Part shown: in pieces, positions 26,398 through 36,027 of the stretch
Numbering within the stretch: the stretch's first letter is position 1
Layout of the letters: each line of letters opens with the position of its first letter
Source: Pararhizobium sp. IMCC21322
GTDB lineage: Bacteria; Pseudomonadota; Alphaproteobacteria; Rhizobiales; GCA-2746425
DNA length: 64,000 nt
Direction: 5' to 3'
Assembly: GCF_030758295.1 (NCBI RefSeq)
Contig: NZ_CP132335.1
Coordinates: forward strand, 1,836,412 to 1,900,411
Notes under the pieces: model-generated
The model's database searches: none
The model's input: the letters and a program-made list of their open reading frames with translations, nothing else
What the model was told of the DNA's origin: nothing
Position numbers and translations under genes: made by a program

Positions 26398-27294
26398 TCA
26401 GCTGAAAGCCTTGCCAGATAGCCGATCCGCATTTTCATCCATGATCGCAAGCAGGTGATCTGCGACAATCCTGACCCTGTGAGAACCAGTCAAATCAGAA
26501 TGCATGGCAAACCAGATCGGCTGATTGATACCCAGCTCTGCTTTCACAACGACAAGACCTGCTTCCAAGGCAAGGAAGTGTGGCAGAACCGCCAGGCCGA
26601 GACCTGATACTGCGGCGCTGAGTTGGGCCGACAATGTTGTCGTTGATATAGCGGCCATATCCCCCTTCAGAGTTTGGGCTACCCATTGTGCCGCTGAGAT
26701 ATGTGCCTGCTTCTCACTCCATCCAATGTAACGGTTTGATCGTGTGTCGCCTTTGGCAACATATGGGCGTTCTTCCAGATAGCCAGCAGATGCATATAAT
26801 CCCATGCCCAATGTTCCGACACGTTTTATGGTGACATTGCCCCTGTCGGGCCGAACCATTCGGATTGCGATATCGGCCTCGCGCCGGTCCAGATTAACGG
26901 TGGCAACATCGGTGATCACATCAACCGACAAAGCAGGGTGACGGCGCAGCAACTCGCACAGTGCAGGGATGATGATCGGATTGGCCAGATTCTCCGCCGT
27001 CGCAACACGGACCTGTCCCACAGCGCCTGTGCTGTCCTGTGCTTCGACCAGAAGGCCGCGCATTGTGTCTTCCAAAGCCACTGCCTTTGGCAGCAGCATC
27101 TCGCCTTCATGAGTTAGCCGATAGCCGGTCTGATGGCGTGAGAACAGCGGCAGATCAAGAGCCGCTTCAAGACGTGCAATCCGGCGTGAGACTGTGGCGA
27201 CGCCAAGGCCAAGCTCACGCGCCGCGATGGAAACCGCACCCGTGCGGGCTATAGCCAGAAATATGCGCGTATCGTCCCAATTGGGAGTGCTCAT
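26398..27294 (-). CDS. LysR-family regulator divergent to an aldo/keto reductase
   Basis: A 298-residue LysR-type regulator: N-terminal winged helix-turn-helix (WDDTRIFLAIARTGAVSIAA, about residues 5-24, then GVATVSRRIARLEAAL) and a substrate-binding-like effector domain. The segment WDDTRIFLAIARTG resembles the group of LysR proteins that control a divergent oxidoreductase. It faces the aldo/keto reductase gene across 98 bases that contain an extended inverted repeat. Target and effector are inferred from position only. Confidence 0.92.
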   Translation of the reverse strand: MSTPNWDDTRIFLAIARTGAVSIAARELGLGVATVSRRIARLEAALDLPLFSRHQTGYRLTHEGEMLLPKAVALEDTMRGLLVEAQDSTGAVGQVRVATAENLANPIIIPALCELLRRHPALSVDVITDVATVNLDRREADIAIRMVRPDRGNVTIKRVGTLGMGLYASAGYLEERPYVAKGDTRSNRYIGWSEKQAHISAAQWVAQTLKGDMAAISTTTLSAQLSAAVSGLGLAVLPHFLALEAGLVVVKAELGINQPIWFAMHSDLTGSHRVRIVADHLLAIMDENADRLSGKAFS

Positions 27295-27301
27295 CGGGGC
27301 T

Positions 27302-27357
27302 TTCCGTTTTTGGAATAAACTCTTCCGATTTCTGCCATTTATTTTCCAAATACGGAA
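27302..27357. promoter_or_regulatory. Inverted repeat in the LysR/aldo-keto reductase intergenic region
   Basis: Arms TTCCGTTTTTGGAATAA (27302-27318) and TTATTTTCCAAATACGGAA (27339-27357) are near-complementary; the core TCCGTTTTTGGA pairs with TCCAAATACGGA at 11 of 12 positions. Position and symmetry suit binding sites for the divergent LysR regulator. Confidence 0.4.
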
Positions 27358-27392
27358 GCCTAACTTTTGTGTGGAACGTCACAGGAGACATT

Positions 27393-28376
27393 ATGAAACA
27401 CAGACAATTATTGTCAGGCCTCACGGTTTCCCCTCTCGGGCTTGGATGTATGGGGATGAGTGAGTTTTACGGCCCACACGAAGACGCTGAATCTCTCCGG
27501 GTTCTGCACCGTGCTAATGATTTGGGTCTCAATTTTTTAGATACCGCTGACACCTATGGCAGCGGCCATAATGAGGAACTTGTGGGGCGATTTTTGCACG
27601 AAAGTCAGGCGTCGATGGTGATCGCTTCCAAATTTGGCATCGTGAGGGAGCCCGGCAGCTATGAACGCCGGATCGACAACAGCGATGCCTATATAAAGCA
27701 AGCCTGCGAAGCATCACTCTCCCGGCTGGGTGTCGAATGCATTGATCTTTATTATGCGCATCGGTTGAATCCGGATCGCCCTGTTGAAGACACCATGGAA
27801 AGCCTGTCGCGTCTGGTAACTGAAGGGAAGGTGGGCCACATTGGTCTGTGTGAAGTAAGTGCAGATACTCTTAGACGCGCTCACGCCATACACCCCGTAG
27901 CGGCAATTCAGACGGAATATTCACTTTGGACCCGCCATGTGGAGGAAGAGATTTTGCCAACATGCCGCGAGCTTGGTGTAGGCTTTGTGCCGTATTCGCC
28001 ATTGGGGCGCGGTTACCTGACCGGAACCTTGGCGGCAGACACAGATTTTGCGGAAGGTGATTTCCGGGTGAACCTGCCGCGCTTTCAGACAGAGAATATG
28101 AAGGCCAACCGCCCGATCATTGACACGCTTCATTCCATTGCAAAACAAAAAGACGCGACAGCTGCCCAGATCGCATTGGCGTGGTTGCTTGCCAAGGGCG
28201 AAGACATTGTCCCGATTCCAGGCACCAAGCGTATGAAGTACCTTGAGGAAAACACGGCTGCAGCCCAGATTGTTTTGACCCTGGATGACATTCAGGATCT
28301 CGATGCGGCTGGTGCGCCAGAGTTGGTTGTCGGTGAGCGATACACAGAAGAGGGCATGAAAGGTGTTGAGGTCTAG
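27393..28376 (+). CDS. Aldo/keto reductase
   Basis: A 327-residue NADPH-dependent aldo/keto reductase with the (beta/alpha)8 fold. The catalytic tetrad is visible: Asp in FLDTADTYGSG and Tyr four residues later, Lys in IASKFGI and His in YYAHRLN. The NADP site (GFVPYSPLGRGYLTG and IPIPGTKR-like PIPGTKRMKYL) is also present. It resembles the AKR13/YajO-like group acting on small aldehydes or ketones. The ATG at 27393 has a strong AGGAGA site. Control by the divergent LysR is likely. Substrate unknown. Confidence 0.93.
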   Translation: MKHRQLLSGLTVSPLGLGCMGMSEFYGPHEDAESLRVLHRANDLGLNFLDTADTYGSGHNEELVGRFLHESQASMVIASKFGIVREPGSYERRIDNSDAYIKQACEASLSRLGVECIDLYYAHRLNPDRPVEDTMESLSRLVTEGKVGHIGLCEVSADTLRRAHAIHPVAAIQTEYSLWTRHVEEEILPTCRELGVGFVPYSPLGRGYLTGTLAADTDFAEGDFRVNLPRFQTENMKANRPIIDTLHSIAKQKDATAAQIALAWLLAKGEDIVPIPGTKRMKYLEENTAAAQIVLTLDDIQDLDAAGAPELVVGERYTEEGMKGVEV

Positions 28377-28399
28377 GCCTTCAACGCCATTGTTTGGGG

Positions 28400-28447
28400 T
28401 CTGGGGTCTGGGGTCTGGGATCTGGGATCTGGGATCTGGGATCTGGA
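28400..28447. repeat. Seven-base tandem repeat (TCTGGGR)
   Basis: Nearly seven consecutive copies of TCTGGG(G/A): two TCTGGGG then four TCTGGGA and a partial unit, in the intergenic space after the aldo/keto reductase gene. One strand is G-rich. Copy number could vary between strains; no coding or CRISPR character. Confidence 0.9.
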
Positions 28448-28502
28448 CTCAATTCAATCTCTCAATTGGGTTCAGATTCTGAAAGCGACTGGTAGATAGC
28501 AA

Positions 28503-28541
28503 AAGGGCGCAAGGTGTTGCCACCATGCGCCCCATTTTTTT
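28503..28541. terminator. Bidirectional terminator
   Basis: Hairpin with arms GGGCGCA-a-GGTG and CACC-a-TGCGCCC around a TTGC loop, followed on the plus strand by seven T residues and on the minus strand by a T4 tract. It serves the aldo/keto reductase gene and the convergent three-repeat secreted protein gene. Confidence 0.8.
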
Positions 28542-28571
28542 ACAAAGTTGTCGAATACAGGCGACCGTTTG

Positions 28572-28994
28572 TTAGTTTGAGTTAGCTGTACCCGTTTTGC
28601 CTGGCGTCTGTGCATCTGGAGCAGTTTCATTTGCAGCGTTGAATACGCCACTGGATTCTTTGCCGCCAGACGTATCGGTCTCTGCAGTTCCATTGTTCTC
28701 AACTGCCGAGCCGGTACAGCCTGGCGTCATTGCATCTGGAGCTGAATCGTTTGCGGAGTTGAACACACCAGAGCTTTCACAATTGCGCATCGTGTCACCA
28801 GTTTCGGCTGTGGCATTATTGGTGTCAGCTGTTCCGGTTTTTCCAGGCGTTTGCGCATCTGGAGAGCCATCATTGCTTGCGTTGAACGTACCTTCTGATT
28901 CAGTTTCAGTGTGGCTCGCAGAAAAAGCAACTGATCCACTCAGTGCCAGTACACCTGAAATGATTGCGGGCGCGATAAATTTTGAGATCGTCAT
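28572..28994 (-). CDS. Secreted protein with three PDA-TPG repeats
   Basis: A 140-residue exported protein. After a signal peptide (cleavage about residue 26, after VAFSA) it contains three copies of a 22-23 residue unit: GTFNASNDGSPDAQTPGKTG, GVFNSANDSAPDAMTPGCTG and GVFNAANETAPDAQTPGKTG. Short linkers rich in Thr/Glu/Asn separate them. Two cysteines (RNCESS and TPGCTG) bracket the middle repeat and could form a disulfide. The unit is the same motif that makes up the mature part of the 53-residue proteins at 25600 and 25876. The ATG at 28994 has an AAAGGAAAA site. I do not recognise any described family; function unknown. Confidence 0.85.
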   Translation of the reverse strand: MTISKFIAPAIISGVLALSGSVAFSASHTETESEGTFNASNDGSPDAQTPGKTGTADTNNATAETGDTMRNCESSGVFNSANDSAPDAMTPGCTGSAVENNGTAETDTSGGKESSGVFNAANETAPDAQTPGKTGTANSN

Positions 28995-29649
28995 TGTATT
29001 TTCCTTTTATAATAATACGGTAATTTTCGTTTGCTGTATGTTTCAGCATTTGAATTCACGGGAGAAAAATACAAAAGTTTCAAAAAATAAAATTTATTTA
29101 ATTTAATAATTTTGGAAAATAAAAACTTAAAAATTTATTTAGAGGAATTATATATTTCGGCTATAATTATTTTTACTAAAACATTGTGGTGAGGTGGTCC
29201 GCGCATTATCGGCTTGGGGGAGGCAGTATCGGTCGCCTCTCCTGGGTCAGCCGTCGTGCGCCGGGGCTGGTGTCCAGCCGCTCCGCGTGCAGCAGGACAA
29301 AGCCTCCGGTCAACCTCTTTGGCAGCGTGAAAAATGCATGACAATTTTCGTTTTCATTCTGCTGTCGGGGAAACGGGCAGGCTTGGAAAAAGTTCCGGAT
29401 TTTAGATGACAATCTGAACATGGTGTTCAATTGTGTTCTGTGCTGTGCGAAAGCGGGCAGACAATGATCGCTGCATCGTGTCGCAGCACCAAATAAATTC
29501 AACCTTGGCTGGCTGGATCCACTTGCGTAGCGCAAGCGACAAATATAGAATAGGTGGAAGCGTGCCGCTACGCTTGCCTTCTCGCAAATTGCCGCGCGGT
29601 TCAAACGTGACGACATAAAAGCGTGAAGACATATATGAGGAAATATCAA
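28995..29649. other. 655-base intergenic region with an AT-rich island and structured GC-rich part
   Basis: No convincing gene on either strand. 29060-29180 is very AT-rich, far below the surrounding GC content, and would include the promoter of the three-repeat secreted protein gene. 29195-29345 is GC-rich with local inverted repeats, for example GGCTGG-TGT-CCAGCC (29265-29279) and GGGAGGC/GCCTCTCC. A 15-base palindrome CTTGCG-TAG-CGCAAG lies near 29522-29536, ahead of the gene at 29650. An untranslated RNA or a vestigial element is possible; neither is shown. Confidence 0.4.
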
Positions 29650-30123
29650 ATGCGTAATATTTGCCTGGCATTACTGGCGACATTTGCGGTGTCTACTGCC
29701 CATGCAGACGAAAAACGCACCTGTCAGGAATTTGACATCGGCAGCACTGGCGAATTTCGTGAACAGCATCTGGTTGATGCTGACATGAGCGGGGCCAAGA
29801 GCGCGGGCGACAGGTTGGTTGGTCAGCGCGATCTTGTTGATGCAAGTGGAAACAAGATTGGTGTCCGCCACTATGTTGGCCTCATCAAAGAAGTCACAGC
29901 GGACGGCAAAGAATGGCGACGCACGACTGAACTGATAAATGTATTGCAGGACGGCGCCATCCACGGGACAAAAGAACTGATCAATGGCAAGTTCAAGACG
30001 ACTGAGATCATTGGTGGGACCGGGGCCTATGTCGGCGTTACTGGCTCGGAAAAATCGTCTGTCAAAGACGGTTTGACGACCTATCATTTTAAGTTGAATT
30101 GTAACGAGCCAGATCCATCTTAA
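29650..30123 (+). CDS. Secreted protein, possible allene-oxide-cyclase-like barrel
   Basis: A 157-residue exported protein. The signal peptide MRNICLALLATFAVSTAHA is followed by a beta-rich domain. The end segment TTEIIGGTGAYVGVTGSEKS resembles the G-G-T-G-x-Y-x-G turn of the AOC-like/dirigent barrel fold, and a late TYHFKLNC strand agrees. Two cysteines (KRTCQEF and KLNCNE) could join the ends. Function unknown; the fold call is tentative. The ATG at 29650 has GAGGAAAT upstream. It is 58 nt from the outer-membrane barrel gene on the same strand, so the two may be co-expressed. Confidence 0.65.
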   Translation: MRNICLALLATFAVSTAHADEKRTCQEFDIGSTGEFREQHLVDADMSGAKSAGDRLVGQRDLVDASGNKIGVRHYVGLIKEVTADGKEWRRTTELINVLQDGAIHGTKELINGKFKTTEIIGGTGAYVGVTGSEKSSVKDGLTTYHFKLNCNEPDPS

Positions 30124-30181
30124 GAATCTGAAAAGACGAAATTGTGCAGTTAATCGACAACATCTCCAGGGACATACAAAC

Positions 30182-30886
30182 ATGAAATCCAGAAAGCTGG
30201 TCTTGCTGTCAGGTGCGGCCTCCATGGCGGCCATGTTTACCCAGTCGACAGCTCAGGCTGAGCAACCTTTTTATGTGTCTCTTGGTGCCGGGGTTAATAT
30301 CCTGTCCGACATCGACCTGAATTCTGACGATTTTGATATTCCGCAGAACACCAGGCAGCTTGAATTTGATACTGGCGTTGCCGTCCTTGGGGCGGTTGGC
30401 TACAGGTTCTCGTCGTATTTCCGCGCAGAAGGGGAAGTCTCTTACAGGCGCAACGGATATGATGACGCAACGGTTCAGAACGAAGGTCCGGCAGGTATCA
30501 ACGGCGATATCACAGCCTTCGGTGTAATGCTGAATGGCTGGGTGGATATTCCGACCGGGACTGTGATCACGCCTTACTTCGGCGGTGGCATCGGGGGTGC
30601 ACATGTATCTCTGGACGCCGACTACGGCCCGTTAGATAGCGGATTTTTCAGCGAACAATACGATTTCAACGATTCCGATTTCGTATTCGCCTACCAATTT
30701 GGCGGCGGTGTTGCTATCGGCAACCCGGATGGCATCCAGATAACGCTGGACTACCGCTATTTCAACGCTGATGGCATGAATGTTGATTTTAGTGGCGTAT
30801 CATCAGGTACCGCGCAATCAAGTGATTACGAGTCCCATAGCGGCACAATCGGTGTGCGGATTCCGTTTGGTTATAGCAGCCCGTAA
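30182..30886 (+). CDS. Outer-membrane beta-barrel protein (OmpA/Omp25-like)
   Basis: A 234-residue exported protein. After a signal peptide (cleavage about residue 26, AQA) come alternating amphipathic strands such as PFYVSLGAGVNIL, AVLGAVGYRFSSYFRAEGEVSY, ITPYFGGGIGGAHVSL, VFAYQFGGGVAIG and GIQITLDYRYF, ending in a strand with SGTIGVRIPFGYSSP. This fits an eight-stranded small barrel of the outer-membrane protein beta-barrel family. It has no peptidoglycan-binding domain. A CAGGGA ribosome site lies before the ATG at 30182. The role could be structural or adhesive; not assigned further. Confidence 0.8.
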   Translation: MKSRKLVLLSGAASMAAMFTQSTAQAEQPFYVSLGAGVNILSDIDLNSDDFDIPQNTRQLEFDTGVAVLGAVGYRFSSYFRAEGEVSYRRNGYDDATVQNEGPAGINGDITAFGVMLNGWVDIPTGTVITPYFGGGIGGAHVSLDADYGPLDSGFFSEQYDFNDSDFVFAYQFGGGVAIGNPDGIQITLDYRYFNADGMNVDFSGVSSGTAQSSDYESHSGTIGVRIPFGYSSP

Positions 30887-30895
30887 GAATGCCGA

Positions 30896-32269
30896 TCAGG
30901 CAAATTTGCAGATAAATTCTTCAAATTTCCCACTGGCGCCGCGCTCCAGCTTGTCACGATAGGAAAACCGGATACCGATTTTTTCCGGAAGGCGTGTCAG
31001 GATAATATTGCGAACTGTCTCTTCCTCCACAGCGGTCAAACTGCGTTCACAGACACATATGGCCTCCAGATCATTCGTGGAATGCTGAATGAATTGGGCC
31101 TGTTTGATGGGCGTAACCCGGCTGGCGCTTTTCAGACCAAAGGACGGCCAGAATTTAGCGCCATCTGAGGTCACCATCATGTTCCGGTGCCGTCCCATGA
31201 TTCTGTCCAGAACCGGTGAACCACGGCCACAACGGCAAGAACTTCCCACAGTCGCCATATCGCCGATCTCATAGCGGATGAGTGGTTTTGCGTAATTGTG
31301 CAACGCGGTGATGACCACGCGGCCCGTTTCGCCGGGCGCGCAATGCTCATCCTGTTCATTGAGCACTTCGACATACAGCGCTTCAGATTGAATATGATGA
31401 TGGTCGTAATCAGGGCATTGAATTGCGATCTCACCGACTTCGGCCGCTGAATACGTGTCAAACAGCTTCGCGCCAAAAGTTCTGCGCACGGTGGCGCGAA
31501 TGTCCTCCGGCAGTGCTTCGCCTAATGTGAGCACATGTTTGATCGACGGTAATTTGATGCCGTTGTCTCGTATATGCTGGCACAGCGCGTCCAGATTACT
31601 GGGAAACGTCAGCAGGATTCTTGGTTTTTGCACCTGTAACCAACTGATCTGTTGATCGATGGGGGTGGCCACACTCAAACCGGCAACGGGCCCGCTTATG
31701 GTGGGAATGGTCAAATCATCCGCCCAGCAATCGCCTGAAAAACCGTTTGGATAGTTCGCATTACCTGAGGCATACCGACGAATGGCTGCAAGTTTACGGT
31801 CCAGCCGGTTTTGCGCCCATAGTCGAGACCGCAATGTCAATGCGCGGTGCCAGTTGGTGCTGAGACCTGTATGCAGGATTGAAATAGGCTGGGCGGTCGA
31901 GCCCGACGAGCTGGATTGGCTGACAGCGCCGTGCTCTTCGGGAAAGCTGGAAGCTGTCAGTCCATCTCCTGCATCCTGCAGCATGGACCGGGTCAAAACC
32001 GGAAGTGTCTTGAATCGTTCTGGTGTCAGAGGGTGCGCCAAGTCGAATCCAGAGAGGCTTTGCGCATAGAACGGCACTTTGTTGGCGGCGTGTTGCAGCA
32101 ATGGCGTGATTTGCTGAAATTGAATGTTGTGGTGTTGTTCAGCGGTTCTCCATTGGCTTTGTTCCAGTTTCTCCTGAAATTGCCACGCCATTTGCGCGCC
32201 GTGAGATGGCAAAACGTTTCGTTTTGCCCACTTAAATCCCGGGGATGTATATCGCTTCAATGCAGGCAT
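30896..32269 (-). CDS. PaaK/CapK-like adenylate-forming ligase
   Basis: A 457-residue member of the phenylacetate-CoA ligase / CapK group of ANL enzymes. Seen: the phosphate-binding loop QSSSSGSTAQPISILHTG (about residues 118-135), the adenylate motif FDTYSAAEVGEIAIQCP (about 272-288) and the hinge region LIRYEIGDMA with CRCGRGSPVLDRIMGRHRN. CapK-type members occur in polysaccharide or natural-product loci and often lack a proven substrate. The ATG at 32269 is used because the longer frame would run into the groEL terminator. It is a lone gene, tail-to-tail with the barrel protein gene. Substrate unknown. Confidence 0.8.
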   Translation of the reverse strand: MPALKRYTSPGFKWAKRNVLPSHGAQMAWQFQEKLEQSQWRTAEQHHNIQFQQITPLLQHAANKVPFYAQSLSGFDLAHPLTPERFKTLPVLTRSMLQDAGDGLTASSFPEEHGAVSQSSSSGSTAQPISILHTGLSTNWHRALTLRSRLWAQNRLDRKLAAIRRYASGNANYPNGFSGDCWADDLTIPTISGPVAGLSVATPIDQQISWLQVQKPRILLTFPSNLDALCQHIRDNGIKLPSIKHVLTLGEALPEDIRATVRRTFGAKLFDTYSAAEVGEIAIQCPDYDHHHIQSEALYVEVLNEQDEHCAPGETGRVVITALHNYAKPLIRYEIGDMATVGSSCRCGRGSPVLDRIMGRHRNMMVTSDGAKFWPSFGLKSASRVTPIKQAQFIQHSTNDLEAICVCERSLTAVEEETVRNIILTRLPEKIGIRFSYRDKLERGASGKFEEFICKFA

Positions 32270-32312
32270 GGGCGGGTGTGTTCCGGATTTTAAATCTATA
32301 TGCCTGTGTAAC

Positions 32313-32341
32313 AAAAAAGGCGGCCAATTGGCCGCCTTTTT
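32313..32341. terminator. Terminator after groEL
   Basis: Perfect palindromic hairpin: GGCGGCCAATTGGCCGCC flanked by A6 and T5. It ends the groESL transcript 24 bases past the groEL stop and also lies just upstream of the PaaK-like gene. Confidence 0.92.
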
Positions 32342-32364
32342 CAAATCTGTCTGGGTACTGGACT

Positions 32365-34032
<1,668 letters not shown>

Positions 34033-34075
34033 TCAAGTCGTGAAAATCTAGAATGTGATTAAGGGCAGAGATGGC

Positions 34076-34363
34076 TTAGCCAACTACGCCCATAACGTCG
34101 GATTCTTTCATGATCAGCAGGTCTTCACCGTCAAGCTTGACTTCGGTGCCGGACCATTTGCCGAAAAGAACACGGTCGCCAGCTTTGACGTCCAAAGGTT
34201 GAACCTTGCCGGTTTCGTCACGTGCGCCTGCGCCCACTGCAACGATTTCGCCTTCTTGTGGCTTTTCTTTAGCGGTATCTGGAATAATGATACCACCGGC
34301 GGTCTTTTCCTCGGACTCTACGCGGCGAACTACCACACGGTCGTGGAGAGGACGGAATTTCAT
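34076..34363 (-). CDS. groES: Co-chaperonin GroES
   Basis: A 95-residue lid subunit of the chaperonin. It starts [20 protein letters not shown] and contains the mobile-loop region ([19 protein letters not shown]) and the [20 protein letters not shown] core, all canonical. It is the first gene of the groES-groEL operon, 61 bases after the CIRCE element. Confidence 0.97.
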   Translation of the reverse strand: MKFRPLHDRVVVRRVESEEKTAGGIIIPDTAKEKPQEGEIVAVGAGARDETGKVQPLDVKAGDRVLFGKWSGTEVKLDGEDLLIMKESDVMGVVG

Positions 34364-34424
34364 CGTCTTCTTTTCCTTCTGCTAGGCATCCGAAATGGAT
34401 GCGAAACGTTGATCTAAAACTATG

Positions 34425-34451
34425 TTAGCACTCCTTTCAAGAGAGTGCTAA
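34425..34451. promoter_or_regulatory. CIRCE element (HrcA operator) of groESL
   Basis: TTAGCACTC-N9-GAGTGCTAA, a perfect match to the CIRCE consensus (arms 34425-34433 and 34443-34451), 62 bases upstream of groES. CIRCE is bound by HrcA, which represses groESL until heat stress. hrcA itself is not in the window. Confidence 0.97.
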
Positions 34452-34572
34452 CCGACTGCGGGGAGATAATGATTACAACGGCCTGTGTCAACAGCAGATC
34501 GCGAATTGTGTGCTGAATATCCGCCGAAATCATTCGGTTGTTTTAAAAACTGCGAAGATGGAAGATACGCGT

Positions 34573-35499
34573 CTAAGTGGGATGCGGCAGTTTCTTTCGT
34601 CCGGCGACAAGGCAAGCCAGGACAACAAGCGCGGCTCCGAACAATGTGCGACTTTCCGGGACTTCTCCAAAAAACAGATATCCGAACACAACCGCCCAGA
34701 TCAGAGCGGTATATTCTATCGGCCCCAATCGCGAGGCCGTCTCACGCTTCAACGCCCATACGATCATCAAATGACCGGCTGTTCCCAAAAACCCGATTGC
34801 CATGAAGAGTACAAACAGACGCCCGTCAACCGCGACCCAACCGGTTTGGGGCAGAGGCAACAGACCAAATGGCAGGGCCAACAGAAGGGCAAAGCCGGAT
34901 TGCAGCATAACCATTTCTTCCGGCGCGGTATGTGCGGTGTGCTTGCGTGACAGCACAATTGTCAGCGCATAGAACAGGCTTGCCAGTAAGGCACTGACCA
35001 TGGGGATCAAAGCACCGCCCAACGGTTCCAGAAATGCATCGCCAAAAATAACCAGCACGCCACTGAACCCGAGCGCGATTGCAACCAGGGCGGAAGCGGC
35101 AATGGGTTCACTCAGGATCACTCTGGACAGCAAAACCATAAACAAGGGCGCTGTGAAGACAATCGTTACCGCGCGTGCCAGAGGAAGCTCGGACAGGGCG
35201 AAAAAGAAGCAGCTGGCAGTGAGAACAACAAACACCGCTCGTATAAAGCTGGTGGACAGCAACCGCCAGGAAGCAAGCCCTGCCAAACGTGTAGAAAGGG
35301 ATGCTCTCGGCGTGCTGTAAACAAAGAAGATAAATGCAAAGACGACCCCGACACCGTAGCGCATGACCACGATTTGCCAGGTTTGCAGATCAAATGACGC
35401 TGTCTTGATACCAGCATCCAGCAGGGACAGGGCAAACAATGCGACCGTCATCGCTGCCAGCGGAGCCAGATCGTGTTTGCTGAGTGCAGTTTCGGACAA
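34573..35499 (-). CDS. EamA/DMT-family transporter
   Basis: An inner-membrane drug/metabolite transporter with about ten helices and two EamA repeats (for example LSELPLARAVTIVFTAPLFM and the second-repeat LGPIEYTALIWAVVFGYLFFGE). The start is uncertain: TTG at 35499 gives 308 residues and lies 7 nt after the GNAT stop, while ATG at 35451 would begin right at helix 1. Longer versions would overlap the GNAT gene and are rejected. Members of this subgroup are often annotated RhaT/S-adenosylmethionine-like exporters; the substrate is unknown. It ends the minus-strand trio with the GNAT and the secreted protein. Confidence 0.85.
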   Translation of the reverse strand: MSETALSKHDLAPLAAMTVALFALSLLDAGIKTASFDLQTWQIVVMRYGVGVVFAFIFFVYSTPRASLSTRLAGLASWRLLSTSFIRAVFVVLTASCFFFALSELPLARAVTIVFTAPLFMVLLSRVILSEPIAASALVAIALGFSGVLVIFGDAFLEPLGGALIPMVSALLASLFYALTIVLSRKHTAHTAPEEMVMLQSGFALLLALPFGLLPLPQTGWVAVDGRLFVLFMAIGFLGTAGHLMIVWALKRETASRLGPIEYTALIWAVVFGYLFFGEVPESRTLFGAALVVLACLVAGRKKLPHPT

Positions 35500-35506
35500 A
35501 GCGGGC

Positions 35507-36019
35507 CTATGATGGAGCGATTGGTGCGTTGCAGACAAACAGGTATTCCCAAGTCTGCCCGGCATCCCCCAGATACCGCACAACCGGCTGCTTGGCGAAT
35601 CCCTGTTTTTCGTAAAATCTGTGGCCGCTCGCAAAACGCGTATCAGTCCAAAGTCGCAGGGATTTCAGATCGTGTGCGCCTGCCCATTTTAAAGCTTCAG
35701 CATACAGCTCTTGTGCTAGCCCTGTGCCGCGCGCGCTTTTCGCAACATACATTTTAAACAATTCAAATACGCCTGGTTTCAGAGCAGGAACAATCGCCAG
35801 ACAGCCAATTAACGCAGTGCTGTTGCCTGGTGAGTCTGCCGCTCTGGCAACCCAGATTTCCCCGCCCAAATTTCGGAAATATGTGGACACGGCATCAAGC
35901 TCTCTAAATTCGTCCGCTACAAAGGGGCAATTCTCATATTCGCCATAGACCGTTGCAATGAGCATTGCCAGTCCGCTGCCAGATCCATCATCAGCTGTAT
36001 CGATTACAAAATCCGTCAT
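35507..36019 (-). CDS. GNAT-family N-acetyltransferase
   Basis: A 170-residue acetyl-CoA-dependent acyltransferase. The acetyl-CoA-binding motif A appears as LFKMYVAKSARGTGLAQELY (R-G-x-G-L-A, about residues 88-107), followed by ALKWAGAHDLKSLRLWTDTRF and GHRFYEKQGF, the classical GNAT end pattern. Acceptor unknown. It sits 8 nt after the secreted hypothetical gene and 7 nt before the DMT transporter gene, so the three are probably one operon; acetylate-then-export is a possible but unproven logic. Confidence 0.9.
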   Translation of the reverse strand: MTDFVIDTADDGSGSGLAMLIATVYGEYENCPFVADEFRELDAVSTYFRNLGGEIWVARAADSPGNSTALIGCLAIVPALKPGVFELFKMYVAKSARGTGLAQELYAEALKWAGAHDLKSLRLWTDTRFASGHRFYEKQGFAKQPVVRYLGDAGQTWEYLFVCNAPIAPS

Positions 36020-36027
36020 GCTGGACC

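Noticed and set aside
25991-26458. A 155-codon plus-strand frame across the small secreted gene and LysR 3' end
   Set aside because: It is antisense to two supported genes and has no domain.
28400-28447. CRISPR array
   Set aside because: Units are 7 bp with no spacers; it is a simple tandem repeat.
29206-29649. A 147-codon minus-strand frame in the intergenic region before 29650
   Set aside because: No signal peptide, domain or good ribosome site; it crosses GC-rich hairpins, and the amino-acid pattern is not protein-like.
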